A program made the position numbers and the translations under genes. The notes under the pieces were generated by a model, which was not told the DNA's origin, made no database searches, and saw nothing but the letters and a program-made list of their open reading frames with translations. From Dasyornis broadbenti (lineage: Eukaryota > Chordata > Aves > Passeriformes > Dasyornithidae), in the NCBI GenBank assembly GCA_013397935.1, contig VZRN01003374.1, forward strand, positions 526,087 through 590,086: a stretch of DNA of 64,000 bases, read 5' to 3'. Below are positions 24,268-39,567 of this stretch, piece by piece. Each line of letters opens with the position of its first letter. Within the stretch, counting starts at the first letter, position 1.

Positions 24268-27141
24268 AATCCTATTCCCTGAACAACAGCAAGCAAAAAA
24301 ATTTCTTCTGAAGCACTGTGTGAGTAGGAAAAATGAGATTTCCAGGTTATGGTTCGAAAAACAAACCTCAAGAAAGAGTTGCCTCAGCAATGCAATTTTT
24401 GCTGTTCATCAGGATTGTGTTTGCCAGCTGAATAGCTGATCTAACAGAAAATGAGCATTTTAGGATGAGTCGGACTGATTTACAAGCCATGGCCATGTGC
24501 TGAACTGTCCTGATACAACAGGCAGCTCTTCTCAAGGCTTGCACGTGAGTCATGGTTGAAGCAGTCGGTGCAGACACAAAAGCAGCAAATAGAAAGCAAA
24601 TATCATTCTACTGGGGAGAGGGGAGGAAGCCAAGCAGCAACAAAATCAAAAAACCTGAAAATCAACTCCCATTATTAGATTTCTTGTTTCTGCGGTACAT
24701 TTTACGTTGTGCACGACTGCAATTGCCATACAGCACGTATCAGCACACTGAAGTTGCCATGTGAAAAGAGCTGAGTTTGATGCACCAGAAGTGGAATTTA
24801 GCCTTTCACAATATTCCAGCCCCGCTCTCTTCGGGAGCTCTGGCGCAAAGAGGAGACCAGCATGCAGTTCCGTAAACTATCACTGCCATCCTGCAAATTT
24901 CTATACATAACTATTTCTTTTCCCCAAACTGTTTAATAATTTGTAGAGAGTAAGTCTTCCCACTAGCTTTTTGGTATTTCTTGCAGGATATTTTTGAAAA
25001 TTCTAGCTCATTACAAACATAGGTTTACAATGGGAGTGGAAGAACACCATGGAAAAACTATGCCCAAGTACTCAAACACATCTAAAATTATCTCATGGAG
25101 CCAATATTCAGAGAGCAAAGAGTGAATAAACCACTGACTTAAAAATCCTTTCCTCATAACCATCTTCCATTAACTGTCGCCCTCACACTTTGAAAAGAGA
25201 GATGGGAGGAGGGGGAAGGCGAGGAAATCAACCAAAATCAATCACAAACCCAAAAATCTCAAGGAGGTACAATGCATTAAGGTTTCACCTGGAAAACAGC
25301 CATCCAGAAAATAGACTGTTGCAATCAAAACCCTCCAAAACTAACAGAGACAGAAATATCTGTACCAAAATCAGAACACACACAAAATTTATTTCAGAAT
25401 TCGCCAGTGTGACCATTTGTTGTGAATTAACTATTCATAAGACAAACAAACAGAGCAAAGCAAAACACAGACAACAAACCAACCAAACAAAGGGTATCAT
25501 ATGCAGCAAGTGAAGAGACCTGCCAAGACTTGGTCTTGTGCCACAGATGCGCAACATCATCTTATCATGCTTTATCTAAGACAAATTTTTCATAAAATGA
25601 GTTCCCCATATTGTTACACTTAAGATCTCTGAAGACAACATCATTTTTCATTGGCAGTGTACAAGAAGACCACAGAATCTTAAATTATACCAACAAAAGC
25701 TATCCATAAATTTCCCCAAGAAAGGAAAAGTAAGGGGAAAATAATCTTACAACGTACAGCTACCATTCTCAAACCCAGAATAACAATGTCTCTCAGGATG
25801 ATTGTTTAAAGAAATCCTTCATAATTATCTTCTGCGAAACAAAAAAGAAGGCAAGATGCGAGACATATAGCAATCAAATCAAGCTCTTCACCTTCCCTTA
25901 ATATAGATTTCCTCCCCCTTCATTAAGCAATTTACAAGTGATGACTAATCATTTACATACTACAATACGTAAAATACACTTCTGGTTGTTTGGGTGGGTT
26001 TTCAGAGGGATTCAGGTTTCCATAAAATACTTCAGGAAGAGTATAAATAGCAAAAAAGAATCAAGTCAGAAAATAGCCATTAAAAGTGATACATTTTTGT
26101 TGGAAATATGTCCCTGTTTTTCAAATGTTTCCAGGATCTCTCGTTATTCAGTGATGAATGTACTTTTTACTATTGTCAGTGCTGCAGTGACAGCAGTGCT
26201 ATGGAAAACATACTGGATTATTCTCTTTCTTGCGCATCAACAGAAATGTCAGGGATGATTTGACTGTCAAAACCTTCAGTACCGATGTGACGCAAAAGGC
26301 TGAACAAATGCACTTCTGTTTTTGATCCTCAGGTAGAAACCACAAAGCTTGTTGCTAGGCAAAAACCACCTTCTTGATATGCAAGTGAGCAAAATTTCAT
26401 GGGGGTTTGGGATCTTAGCAATCTACAGGAGGTTGCAGTAAAATTTCAGCCCCTAATTCCTTAAAGTAACTTGAATATTGCACACAGCAATACAACAGAA
26501 AATACAGGGACCTACCAAGTCACTTGTAGATCCACTTTAATGGAAATAAAATCTGTTTGTATAGAATTTATAAGCACCAGCTGCTCAGTATACACTGTGG
26601 GATGGCAATGCTGAGTTTTTTTTCTTGAATTCCTTTCTTTTTAACAGGATTTTCGTTTTAGAAGCTGAAGGTACTACTGAGCTCGAACAACGACAGTCAG
26701 AGCTTGAAGAGAAAGGGATAGAAGAAGGCGTGGATGGTCACATACATTCATACAACACATACCACGCAGATTCCAAGAAAAGTCTGTGGGAAGAAATACA
26801 CTTAATTTAATGCAAGTGTTTAAAAACTATACCTAGAAGAAGAACTGTTAAAAAAAAACAAAGAACGGAAAAGCAAGCAAAGATGTTAGAAAGCCCTAAG
26901 CAAAGAGCACCTGAGAGCTTACCATCAACTGCAATTCAAGAGAGACATCTGACAAAACCCTTAGAGGCCACTACAGGTCAGCAAGCCCTTTCTGTATTAT
27001 GTATGAGATGTTTTGATGGCCTCATAGGCACACATGCTAAAGCAGGCATTTCAAGATCACTATGCTCCCAGTATCACACAGGTCCTCTCTCAGAGACGAG
27101 ATGAGCAGGCTTTAAGGCCAAAGAGCAGACTCTTAACTGAG

Positions 27142-27166
27142 AGCAGGCAGCAGCAGCAGCAGGCAG
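27142..27166. repeat. Short CAG-rich repeat
   Basis: Four tandem CAG units flanked by CAGG units, in the ARPP21 5' intron on the plus strand. It is short and sits in no convincing exon. Confidence 0.8.
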
Positions 27167-29826
27167 GACTGAACTCTGACAGAGTGAAATCCAAGGGCTT
27201 TTCTTCAAACAAATCTGCCAAGCATAGAGGTAAAAGTCATTGCCAAGCTGGAACAGATCCTGCTACTGAAAACTTGCTGATAACTGGCCATATCTATACA
27301 CCAGGATCCTTCTCATCCCATCGTGATTCTCCACTCTCATGAATGGTTTGCAAGTATGACTCCATGAGCTGGAAGTAGAGTTGTCAGTTGGGATTTCCAC
27401 TGTGCAATATGAACCTCTTCTACACATATCAAGAGACATTTGACTCATTTCTGCTAACTCACTCATCAGACTCCTGGAAGCCACTGAAAATGGACTATAG
27501 CATTATCTTATCAGTAGACACAATGCTCCATTTCCCAAAATTCTCATGACTTAAACCATAAATTTCCTGTTATTTGACATGTACTTAAATATTCCAGTTT
27601 CTACCATTAAGCAAATCAAAGCAAATTTCAGGTTTCATAATGAAAACAAAAGTTTCAACTCTTTGGTGGCTTCAAAGAAAACTTTCATGATATAAAACGT
27701 ATTGTTTTTAAAAAAAAAAAAACATCCCCAACAAAACCAACACAAAAACCCCCTAACAACACCACCACCGAACACAAAACAGGCAAGTAAAATAAATCCT
27801 ACAGTTTTAGATCAAATACACTACTACTCAGTTGTGAGTCTCCTGGTCTTTAGAACTAATCTTAGTCTTTACACCATTAGACAGGTTGTACTGTGTGCTC
27901 CTTTTCACTGTTTTCCCACATTTCTCAAAGAAATGCACAAATGCACTTGGAAGCCAAGCTTGCTGCAGTGTAATAGCAGATCAGGGTAATAATCCACACC
28001 AGCTCTTATATGAAAATGCATTAGTGTGAAAAAACACAAAACGTTAAGGCTGTGAAATACATGGAATCCTACAAGTTCATTGTTTGTTAAAAGAATGAAG
28101 CCTAAACCTTAAAAAACAAGTGTAAAAATATGTTTAATGGAAGTGTTTGATGTCTTATTTTATTTACCACCTCCTCCTCACATTGTCCCTTTTCATCATC
28201 ACTGAAAAACCAAATAGTGTGATTGCCTACATTTTCTGCTCCTACATGCCACAGACCTTTGCAAATAAAAGGTTATTTAGACTCATTTACTGTTGGCACT
28301 TTACCAGAGACTGTCAGGAGACACTATTTTTTCCCAGGAATTACAAAAACATGAGCATCTGCATACAAGCAACAGTGCAGAGGCCCCTGACTCAGCTTAA
28401 GAAGGCCAGAAATCAACTATCAGTGGCAGCCAAATTTGATGAAAACAGGGCAGATTGAAACACACTGAACTAGATTTCAAATCCTATACAAAAACCAGAT
28501 GTCTTTTAAAACAGACAACTAGATGATATGGAGTAGCCTCCCAGCTGAAACATCTATCTTGGAATGGCACTGGCTTTCATATCAATCTGCATGTGAAACC
28601 CAGTATTTACAAATTACAGCAAGGATTCTCGAGAACAGTTTAACAATCAAAGAAAAAAAACAGAAGCAAATCAACTTTTTGTGGTTTACACCTGATTCCC
28701 TTTTTTTTCAAAGTGATCCTCTTGTTCCTAACAGATTGCCACCAATAGTTTTCCACTTTAATCCCCTGTCAGACGACCTCATGTCAATGTCATCTTCTTC
28801 AGCCAAGTACTAATGATGTTCCCTCCAGCTTGTTATATTTCCACAAAGCTAGAAGCTTCAGCCAGAAAAATAAATATAGATGGCCTATAGGGAGAGTCTG
28901 CTTTGTTTTAGTACTTAAGAAAAGGCTTGGGAAAAAAAAAATGCTCTTTTATCTGTCACAATGATCATTTGAAGTCTTCCAGGATCAGCATGAAAAGATA
29001 TAAGGCTGAGTGATCTGGCTAATAAATGTCAATCACACAAGTTTAGTAGGAACTGAGTAACACCCAAACTTTTAACAAGCTAATCAGATGTACAAATCAG
29101 CACTCCTGGAATGAGTTGTTTGCTTTAGAACAGCCTTCAACACTGCCTCATGCATTTCAAACACATACGCCAAATTTTATCTCATTCCCCGACAAAACCT
29201 GACAAATTTCCCTAAAATCAAAGTCATTAAATTAACTGGTCTCACTGTTAGCTGGTGGAAAAGAGCACAGCACTCGTGACTCCAAAGAGAGAGACAGCGA
29301 GACTCCTAGCCATCCTTTCAATGCACACACGTCTCCTTGAAATAAACAAAAGTAATTTTCCTTAAACCCCATAATGAAAACAATAGCCAGCGTAGGCAAA
29401 TACACAATTCAAATGGGAAGAGGGACTGACGCTCATCTTCCCAGATAATCAGGTCTATTTCTCAGCTATTGAAGATAATTATATCACAAAGTCTTCTTTA
29501 GAGACCAATAGCTTTATTTTACGACTAGTGGAGATCTACGGAGGACGCTTTAGTAATTTTGTTTTACAGATGTTCAAGAATCTCACTGCCTTGCCAGATC
29601 ATCTCCATTACCCCACTGTAGACATCAAATACTTTGTACATTTTTCTTACTGTGCCAATGGTTGTTCTCCAGTTTAATTAGCTTTCTTGATTTCACAATA
29701 GTTTTATCTTCCTGTGGGAAAGAACTGTACATCACCTCATCATCTGCTGTTAGGTTCAAAGAAGGCCATTCCTTTTAGCTGACAGTTAAACAGGTCTGCA
29801 CTATTTCCATTACTATCTACCTCTAG

Positions 29827-29873
29827 TTTTTTGGGGGGTTTTTTGGGGTTTTTTTTCTTTTTTTTTTTTTGGT

Positions 29874-29917
<44 letters not shown>
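29827..29917. repeat. T/G tract ending in a 43-base poly-T
   Basis: Alternating blocks of T and G (T8, G6, T6, G4, then longer T runs) lead into 43 consecutive T at 29875-29917, immediately followed by the palindrome GTCAATTGAC. On the minus strand this reads as a poly-A followed by C/A blocks. It could be a retroposed tail, but I recognise no SINE or processed gene next to it. The exact length is likely unreliable. Confidence 0.85.
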
Positions 29918-29918
<1 letters not shown>

Positions 29919-32900
29919 TCAATTGACAATCTGCTTCCTCATTTCCTCACATCTCACCAAGACTACACTCTGGACCCCAATATTCCCCTACCCATGTAGT
30001 AGTGAACGCACTAGAGGAGCTCCATGTCCACAAACACTAAAACCAGTTTAAGGACAATGAATAACACAAGGACATCCCAGAAGGAACACTATCATTTCAA
30101 TATGAAACACTGATCAACAGCACGGCATGCTCTCCACAGAGGGGTCTCAGCGGTGCTGAGGGCAAATCAGAGCTACTGCGGAGAGCCAGAGTCTGGGAGC
30201 CACCACAGACTGAGCTGGTGGGGCTACAGATACTCAGCACAAGCTCAATGAGATAATTAAAGCTGTTTCTGCAGAGTCATGATACACTTCTGTGCATAAT
30301 GAAATTTGGGAGAATATACCATTTACACTAATTTTCATTTTACTAGAATATATGCATATAATTGAGTTTAATGGAGAAGTTCTTGAAACAGTTTTTTGTT
30401 TCTCTAAGTCAAGCTATCCCTACTCTTTCTTCCTTCAGTGCCTTCTCTTTGCCGTTATGTCTCAGGTAGCTACAGATGATGTCCATCTTGCTTTACACAC
30501 AGAACAAGAAGATCACCTTAAGTGCTTTCTTTACTCAGCTCCTCCTAAAGCTTATGGACTTGACTAGAAAACCCAAGCACTAGGCATCTGCTTTTTAAGC
30601 ATATATGCCTTTGAAGAATTTGGCCTAAGCAGACTGCAGGTAATAAACGAGCAGCCAGCCAAGCCATCTTTCATCATCCACTAATAACCAAACACAAAGC
30701 AGTCGAGTCTAAGGGGGGAAAAAAAGCCCACAACATCCCTAAGCAAAAGAAACAAAACAACTTTGTACTCTACTAGCACGCTATTTTAAAATACGTAACA
30801 CTTGGGAAACGGATGGCCCATAACTTACGAGCAATTGCTTTACATTTCCCCCAACATCACCAGGGGATGGATGCATAAACAGAATGAAAATACATCAGGA
30901 ACTGACCAAGTATCACTGAGTCTCACAGTGCTTGTCCTAATTTTTTTTCTTTCCCAATTTCTATAATAGCCCCTATATTTCATCCTGCCATTTCTTGACA
31001 AATTAGGTGCATTTTCACTAGCACTAGCTTAATTGGCAAATCCTGAAAGAAAATAATTGCTAAGAGCAAAGTAGCATTACACTGATGAAACAGACCTGAG
31101 CTTAACAACTAGAATTGCCTTAGCAGACAAACACTGACTGCAAAACAGCAAAAAGCTTGCATATAAGAATTGAAAGAAAAAAAAATACTTTATTTTCCTC
31201 CTAAAGTCTCTTTTGATTACCAGAATTAAACATAGCGGCTATTCCTGCTTTCCTAAGGCCATTTTCTGAAACAAAACCAGCCTGCAGCGGAAGCAAAATT
31301 CTTCATTTCAGAAAAAAAACCAAAACAAAAGCAATAAAGATTTAAAAACTAAATCAAAAAGGCACCATCATACACTGAGACATGCCCCCCAAACTCTGCT
31401 GCTCAGAAAGTGCAATTATACTTTCCAAATTCAAAGACAATTCATACCAAGCATGTTTTAATGCCGAATTAAGTTTTCTAAGCTCATATTCCAGACAAGT
31501 CTCCTCTGTGAAAACCAACAAAGGCTATCTTAGATAGACCCTTTGAGAGTTCCCAGTACCAGATGATTTTATGCTTTTAAATATATAATTTTATTAATTT
31601 TTCTTTATCAACAAAGCAACACCCTAAAATTTCTTTGATTGTTTTTATCAGAAAATATACTGGAATACAAGTGCTTTGCTGATGAATTGTTTAGTGCATT
31701 AGTAGACTCAGGACTGCAACATTCAGTGACAACAGTTTACACAGACCAAGTCTCCTCAAGTACACTCATTCTGCTCTATATGCTCTTCTGTCTAAAATCT
31801 TGCAAGACCTATGCACAAGATCTTCACAGTTTTCAATCAAGTCTGGAGATGGCCTGTTTTTAACTTTGACTCTAAAGAATGGCTATTTTTTCACAACAGA
31901 TCCACATGCCCTTTTTCTCATTGTTGGAAGCCATTCTGAAGAAAACGAAAATTAAGCTAGAGACATTATCTTTCTGCCCTAATACTGCAGAGAAACTTGC
32001 AACACGTATAATAGATATAAACATCTATATGAAAATTATATATATTATGTATTTAATCTATATATACTTACATTTGAATATTTGCGTATTTGTACTTTAT
32101 GAAAATATATTAATTCCATTTTGTTGGTTACAATTTTGTCTGGTCTCAGGCAATACAGTTAAGTAATAAATACTACACATTACAAAAAGAAGTCTTAAGT
32201 ATGTTATGGACTGTATTCAATACTCTATGTTGCCATGGTTTCAAAGGAGAACTAAGAAAAATGCCAAAAAGCATAAATTAGAAGTCAAAAGGCCTAATGA
32301 TTTAATGCATGCTATAAAAGCCAATGAAACCATTACACCTTTTTGCACAATGCTCCAAGCACTGGAGTGCCAAGTAAGTTCAACTTACGCTCACTTGTAG
32401 AAATAACAAACAAAATCAGGCCTTATAACTTTTCTCACTTCCCTTGTCATGTGAAAAAGCAGAGATTAAAACCCATCCTAAGACGTGTACTGACGTACAC
32501 CACATTTCCTCCTTAGCAGCATCAGGACGATATGTTACACATGGCAATCAACTGCTGAAGAAACAAAGAAAGACATCCAGCCAGGAAATACCAATCAGGT
32601 ATTTCCACCGCCACCCAAATGGCCAGCAAGAAGAAGAAATCCTCTTCAGAAAGAGTTACAATAGTCAAGAGAGAAAAGGCAGAAGCTCAGGTTTGCAGAA
32701 CAGGCAATGCCAATTCAGAGATTTGCAGCTTTGGCTTCTGAAAAGATCTTGCCAGAAACCCTGTGGTTTCAACATTATGTTTGCCTTTTCCAGTGGGCAA
32801 TTCCAGGCTCCCTGTGATACTGTGAGCAAAAGAAAAGGCAGAAAAAAGTGTTTTAGCTTCTGATTGTGTTTTTCAGGGAAGAAATTATGACATATTTGTG

Positions 32901-34506
32901 AGAGAGAGAAGCAGTTTTGTTAAAAACGTAATTGGCCACTCCACATTGCACCCAGCCAGAAAGCTTCATGACACAGGAACTAATAAAAGAGCAATGAATA
33001 CACAGAAGAAATCAAATATTCAAGCCAATGTCTCCGAGGAATATGTTCTATTAAATTTAAACTAGAAAAAAAATTATATTTAATCCAAAAGGACATTCAA
33101 AAAACCATCAGAAAAACAGTGAGCTTTTTCAGTACTTTAAATCTTGTTATACAGATTGAAGTCTCCAGAAGTTCAAATATGATTTGAAAAAAAACTCCTG
33201 TAATAACAAAAATTGTGTTTACCTGCAGTGAAACAATCTGTCTTACTTGGCACTGGAAACCACTAACTACATCAATGATCTAAAAATACTGAGATTTAAA
33301 TTACAGAAGAGAGGTGTGGGACTGAAACTCTATAGCCTGCAATACATTTGATTTCCACTGCAGAATGGCCATATCATCACATTTTTTTCATTGCTGTGCT
33401 CAGTATCAGGGAAAACAAAAATATGATTATCAAGCACAACACAAAAATCACAGAGGAGAATATATTGCATGAAATTTAAAGAAGAAAAATGTAGGTGGTA
33501 GGACTTTACTGACTATGATATATATTAGAGAAAGCTCTATGCTACAAATTCTTTAAAGTAAAGATGTATTTCCAAGCTTGAGCTCCAGTCTGGCCCTTAA
33601 ATGAGACTGTTAAATGGGACTTTTAAATGAAAGGTTTTTTAAAAAATAAAAGACTTTCATAACAATTCAAGAAGGTATCTCTAAGACTTCAGAATTTAAT
33701 GAGTATTTTGGAATTTCAGTTGCCCTAAATTATTTAACTAAAATTTCATATTAGCTGCTTATGTATATTTGAGTGGTATTCAACCACATAATCCAGTGAC
33801 TCTTCTTTTTTACTCTCTCTAAACATTTTACAAAGTCCACCCGTGAATTAAATATTTTTCACCTATTTACCCATATTTGGAGTATAGGATGACCTTTCCC
33901 TTCCAAAAACTGAAACCATCCTGTTGTGTAAAACACAAAGTCTGTTTGGTTCATTACTCCCTCATATGTAATGCTGTTATTTGAGCCTCTGGATTTATCT
34001 TCACACTTTCAAGATTTTCAAAGGCTGATGTAACATGATGCAACTATGAGAAAGGGCAAGTCAGTAACCACTTCTGCCCCTGAAAACCCAGATCTCCTCA
34101 GAATTGCAATCCTTCTTGAAAATCACCCTTCCTAAAAAAAATTTTAAAAGACCTTATCCTTTGTATGTTTTATTGTAGCATGTCAAGGTGCAATGGCAAG
34201 AATTTATGCCTTTTTCTTCTTATGTTAAAAATTATGTTCCTGAGAACTTTACACACAAGAAAATAGAAGCAATTTACTGTATGTTTTGCGTAATTTAAGA
34301 CACACTCTACAGCAAAACAATCTTCTGATCAAATACTGATTAAAAACCTTTATCTGACGTATAATTTGAGACACTGAGAAGAGGGAAGGAGAATTGGAGT
34401 TTCATACAGAAGAATAAGAAAAGAAACCATTCCACAAACAGTATTATAAGTGCTACAATAGCTCAAAATCACACAATTATGACATTTGGTTTATAACCAT
34501 TGATTT

Positions 34507-34524
34507 AAATAAATAAATAAATAA
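34507..34524. repeat. (AAAT)n repeat
   Basis: Four to five AAAT units in intronic DNA. Confidence 0.85.
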
Positions 34525-37500
34525 TCAAATGCACCCTCCCCTTCCCCCTCAGCCCCAAATCCCTAGTAAATACACTCTGTTTCAAAATGGGGTTAAAACA
34601 CCCAGGGGCTTGTTATGTACAGGTGTGACTATAAGAAAGCTTACCAATATTCCAAGTTTTAGCAAATACCATCAGAAGCAAGTGTAAATGGCCATATACT
34701 AGCAACTCTGCTAGAGAATCACTGAACTTTCCATAATGTATGACTTTCCAAAAAAATCCATACGAGTAAGCGAAAATTTTCTCTCCATTGTGGAAATGAA
34801 AAATCCCAGTCTAAAACACCAAAACTTTTACTACCGTAAGAAAGATCTCTTTGTGACTAAATGAGTAATTACCTAACAGTATAAGTTATGGCCATATTGT
34901 AAAAACACTTAAGGGAGGGCTTGAAAAACTGATTTTAAAACTAAATATATTGGATATTAACTTCAGCTGCTAGAGATTTTAGCTATTTTCAAAAAAAAAT
35001 TAATTAAAATAGGTGTATCTCTGAGCAATGTTCTCTCTCTTCTTAAAACCTCACACTTCCAGAGTGTCAGCTGGGTTTTTGTATGCTGATCAGGATTAAC
35101 TGGGCTGAAGTTTTTTCCTTTTGCTATTGCCTAGGCTTCTATGCCACACAGGTGATTTTTCACTGCTCTTACAAATGAGCATTGGCTTTTATACGCATGT
35201 ACTATATATACATAATAATCTGATAAGTTTAATTTTCTTCCCTCAGAAATCCAACAGAAAAGACAGTCAATAAAACTGTTGCATACCTCAAAAAATAAAG
35301 TACCTAGCAGTAAGTTCAGTTCTGGAATTTACTTTTAATTAGATCCATAGCTGTCTCCAGTCAGAGAACTTGTGGGCACACTCTAAGTTGTCCTCTAAAC
35401 AGCAAAGTAATATCTTTAGAAAATATCCATCACTTAGGAAGGACCAAGCACAGGTCCACCAGCAACCCCTGTAACTGCACCATGCAGTCCAATATGTAAA
35501 AGGCTCAACAGCACCAGTAATGCCAGTTTTGATTCAAGTTGAGAACCGTGCCAGAAAAGCCCTGATCCTCAGTCGTTCCTGCATGCATGGAGATCTGAAT
35601 CCACCTCAAGCCTATGATCTCATTGTTACAGCTAAGGGATACTTTCTGCATCAGAGAAAACCTAAATGGATAACCTCCCCCCCCACCATATTTCTCTCTT
35701 CTTTCTACCCCTCATCTGAATCTCAGTTCTCCTAAAAGATCTTCTGAGTTAGACAGCCAGCTCATGGGAAAACAAACGTACAAGTTAGCACCTCCAGGCT
35801 AGTACAGGACCATGAAAATAGCTGGGTTAATTAACAGCAAACTTCATCCTGACCTATAAACAAGGAGTCTTGAAGCTGTGGCTGTCAGAGCTACTCTCAC
35901 AGTACACCTTTCAGCACCAATTCAAGATTATCAGCAGCAGCAAAGGTAACACCTGTGAAGCCATGGAAAGCTCTAGCTTCTTTTAAAGCATTTCAGATAG
36001 TGCTGTGCTCCTAAAGTCTAATTTGCCATTTTAACTAGAATTAACAAATGAAATAGATTGCATCCTGGTTGATGAGGGAAATACTTTTTAATCTGTGATA
36101 ATCCAGAATCCTTCACATTTTGACAGGAGCTGCTTGGAGCTACCACAATATGGGAAGCAAGTCCACCAAAATGAGACAAGAATGTGGTAAGTATGTTTAG
36201 GGACAAAGCCAACCCTCTACTAAAAATGTAAAATACCTATCATCGTTCTGTTAATCAGCATATAGAATACGGAGGAACAATAAATACAGAATAAAGACAC
36301 TTAAACATTCATTAACCTCCAAGGACAGCTGGACACCAAAATATCACAGACTCTTATAAAAACTCTGGTTTCTTATCATAATAGGATAAAATCAAACAGA
36401 ATTTCTGCACTTCAACTCCAATTATAGCAAGTTAAACAAAATCATTGTAAATGCAATTCTCTGCTGTTGATTATAAACTATCCTGCTGTGACATACAAAC
36501 TGCTCTTGATTTAAATGGGAGTCATAAGAGAAGGATGATGGTAGAAACTCTGAAGAATGACAGTAATGCTGACACTGAAAATGAAGCTATCTTCTTCAAC
36601 TAAACCGAAATAATCAGACTTTCTCATGGCCAGTCTCAGATCAATCTTCCTGGTCCTGCAAGTTATATATGTAAGTCTTCATTGTCTGACAGCTGAAACA
36701 TCCAAACATTAGAACCAAATCGAACAGATTAAAAGAAGGACGAGACTGAAAGCAGACTAAAAGGAGATGACCACTGCTCAGGAGTCCCACCACTGGACTA
36801 GTGAGCAGAGGAAGACTTGCTGTGCTGCCACAGCAGCTTGCAGAGGTCAGCTTCTGCAATCACTGTGAGTTTACTTCTGCTCAGGTCGGAGCTTTAGTAA
36901 CATTCCTGATATCTACATGGTGTAGCCTTGGCACAGGAACTGTTAATTGTATGGCAGAACTAAAACCAAAGGCCTGCTAGATTGCAAAATGATCTGACAC
37001 CTGCGACTCAGCAGAATAGAACCGTAATTTAAGTATCCCTTTAGTTGTCTGTAAGCCAAGGAGGTAATAATTCAACTTGTTTTTCCAAAACATTTATCCA
37101 AGATCATTTAGAAGAACGTACTGAAATGCAACGTGGCTGTAATGGAGCTCACTGTTCTAGCCTTTTCATTTCACTGCATACTGTAATTTATTTCTTCTTG
37201 TAACAGTTTTCATTAAATAAAGAAGTGGGACTGGTTGCTATGCATTTTTCACAGGGATATCAGGATGGCATTCATGACCTGATTTTTATCACCAGTGGGC
37301 ACAGAAAAAAATTTCCAAGCAAAAGGAAAAAAATACATTAATGTTACATTTCAAAAGACATTTTTAAAACACAGAAGTCAAGATTTTCAAAGTGATGGCT
37401 CCCGCAGCACACATAATGTGTCATAAGAATATTCCGTATTGCTATATTCTATGTTTTATGCAATTTAGCCTAGTTATTATGGTTGTGGGAACCATAAGCA

Positions 37501-38014
37501 GCAATCCTGACAATTTCATTCTCAACTGCAATGTTGCACTAATAGAGTTTTGGTACTTAATTTCCTTATTTGTTTCAAAAATGAAGGAGGAAAAGGGAAG
37601 AAAAGACACAAGGAAATAGCGCAAGAAAAAGGAGGAAGAATATTGCCATTTCTATGTGTTCTAATTATTTAAGTCCATGGTGAATTTGGTATTTAAAAAG
37701 AGCTGAGAGCATGAAGTATTAGGAAAACCAGTACATACATTTAAAACACATTTAAAACACCATGCAGGCAAATCTGTTATCCCTGGAATGTATTACTCTG
37801 CTATGGGCACTAACACCAACACTATTAGATCCCCTTTATCACATCCCCAGTTACAAATGCAGCCAGCCAAGAAAACGTCTGCATCTCTTGGACAACTGGA
37901 AGACCTTACATTTTCCATTAACAGCAGCCAGATCTTCTGTAGTCAGAAGGAAATTCTTCAGTCTACAACAGTACGATACCAAAACAAAAATACCAAGTGA
38001 CAATGGGTTCTGAA

Positions 38015-38099
38015 GATGGACAAGTCCTGCGCACAGCCAGGAGCTGGGCTCAGTGACCCTTGTGTCCCTTCTAACTCAGCTTATTCTGTGATTCTGTGA
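38015..38099 (+). mobile_element. CR1 LINE 3' tail
   Basis: A short CR1 3' end in plus orientation: 'aggagctgggctcagtgacc', 'cttgtgtcccttctaactca' and the terminal ATTCTGTGATTCTGTGA. Only the extreme 3' end is present. Confidence 0.85.
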
Positions 38100-39507
38100 A
38101 ATTCAATACAAAGGGAAGTAATGGAATTGGAAGTAATGGAAGGAAATTTTCTTTATTCGCAGGAGAGAGACAGGTCTATGGCCTAACCCACCCTCCTAAG
38201 ACATATGAAAAAACACGTTATCTTGTAACTTTTATGACATTTGCTGCTGTGTGTTAGTTTTTCAGTTTGCATGTTTATTACTTTCCCATCCCCATTTCAT
38301 CTTCTCGATATAGACAAAGCCTGTGAAACTGCACAACATTTAAACCAGTAGGACTCAACCAACACTTTAAGTACTACTGAATACTAATCATTGTAACTTC
38401 TGGCTTTGGAGATCACTCTTATTAAAAAAAAAAAAGCAAGTAAAACCCCAGTGCCACCTTCCCCACACACTTCTTGCTCAGAGTTTTATATTCGTATCTT
38501 TAATTTCATCCCCCAACCTTGAGTTTCCCACCCATTTAGACACAGAGCAATTATTAAAGAGCAAAAAATTCCTGCCACTGGACAAGTCTTACTTTGTCTC
38601 TTTTCTCCTATAAAAGTATCCAAACACACTATTGTTTCTGAAAATTCAAATTTCAAAGCCACAACAGGACAAAAAAATTCCCTGATTTTCTTTTAGAAGT
38701 GTATTTTAAGAACAAGGAATAGAGAGGGAGTCTACTGCTCTTTCATTTTCTTTTTCCTTCATCTTGCTTTTTTCAAGCCTTTTCTGAACCATCACCATCT
38801 CAAAGTGAGGCAAAGTTTAACCTGCTTCTAGTCTAACTAGATATCTAGGAATAAAAAAATCTGAGGCTCTTTACATTTGTATATGGCTGTGGCCAAAGGC
38901 AGGTGAAAAGGCTGCCAACTGTAACTGCTCACATATTACCTTATGCCTAATGTTGCATTTTCTTGTTATTCAACCAAAGGTTAGAACTTGAAAGATTAAT
39001 GGTCTCCTAAATGATATTATCTGATAGAACAGCCCAAATTTCAACTGGTTGGTTCAAGAAAGGGTCTTTCTTTTTCTTGGAAATCTTTATTCTGGGAAAC
39101 ATTTAGACCTCACAAAATCAAAACACCAAGGCTCTGACAGAATAGAAAAATCCTGAGATAGAAAATCAGCCTCCAGCATTCATACTGGTGGCTTGACAAC
39201 TCAGAATGGAACAATGAGGCCGGACTTGAGTACCAGCTGAGTGAAACCTGTTCTAGTCATGCTACTCTACCAAAAGCACCATCTCCCTGAAACATACTTC
39301 CTTTGACTAATAAAATCTCTACTTCTAGAAAACCAACATGTCCCAAAATATTTACCTACTTAATCAAAAATATTTACAGAATCAAGCTTCATTCACTGCG
39401 ACCAATTCTATAAAATGAAAGAAAGAATAGCTGTAGCAGAAGAAAGGCAATGATGGCTCTTTTAAATGGCGACTTTAAAAAGCAACAGCGAAGGAGAAAA
39501 GCAATAC

Positions 39508-39567
39508 CTGTAAATATTCTGTCTGCTGTGTGCAATTCTGATCTATACTCCTTCAAGTTGTTGAGAC
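39508..39567 (-). other. Candidate 60-base exon, ARPP21 5' region
   Basis: On the minus strand, a good acceptor (ATCTTTCTTTGTGACCTTTAG|G) and a donor (TTTACAG|GTATTG) bracket 60 bases. Two frames carry a stop. The third (phase 1 at both ends) reads LNNLKEYRSELHTADRIFT. I do not recognise this peptide. It may be a 5' noncoding exon of ARPP21, part of an upstream frame, or chance. There is no transcript evidence in the sequence itself. Confidence 0.27.

Noticed and set aside
26600..26810. Plus-strand acceptor-like TTCTTTTTAACAG followed by an acidic open frame
   Set aside because: No donor or partner exons and no recognised product. The frame is 61 codons and lies antisense to the ARPP21 intron.
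29740..29922. Lysine-rich minus-strand frame
   Set aside because: It is a translation of the poly-T tract and has no coding meaning.
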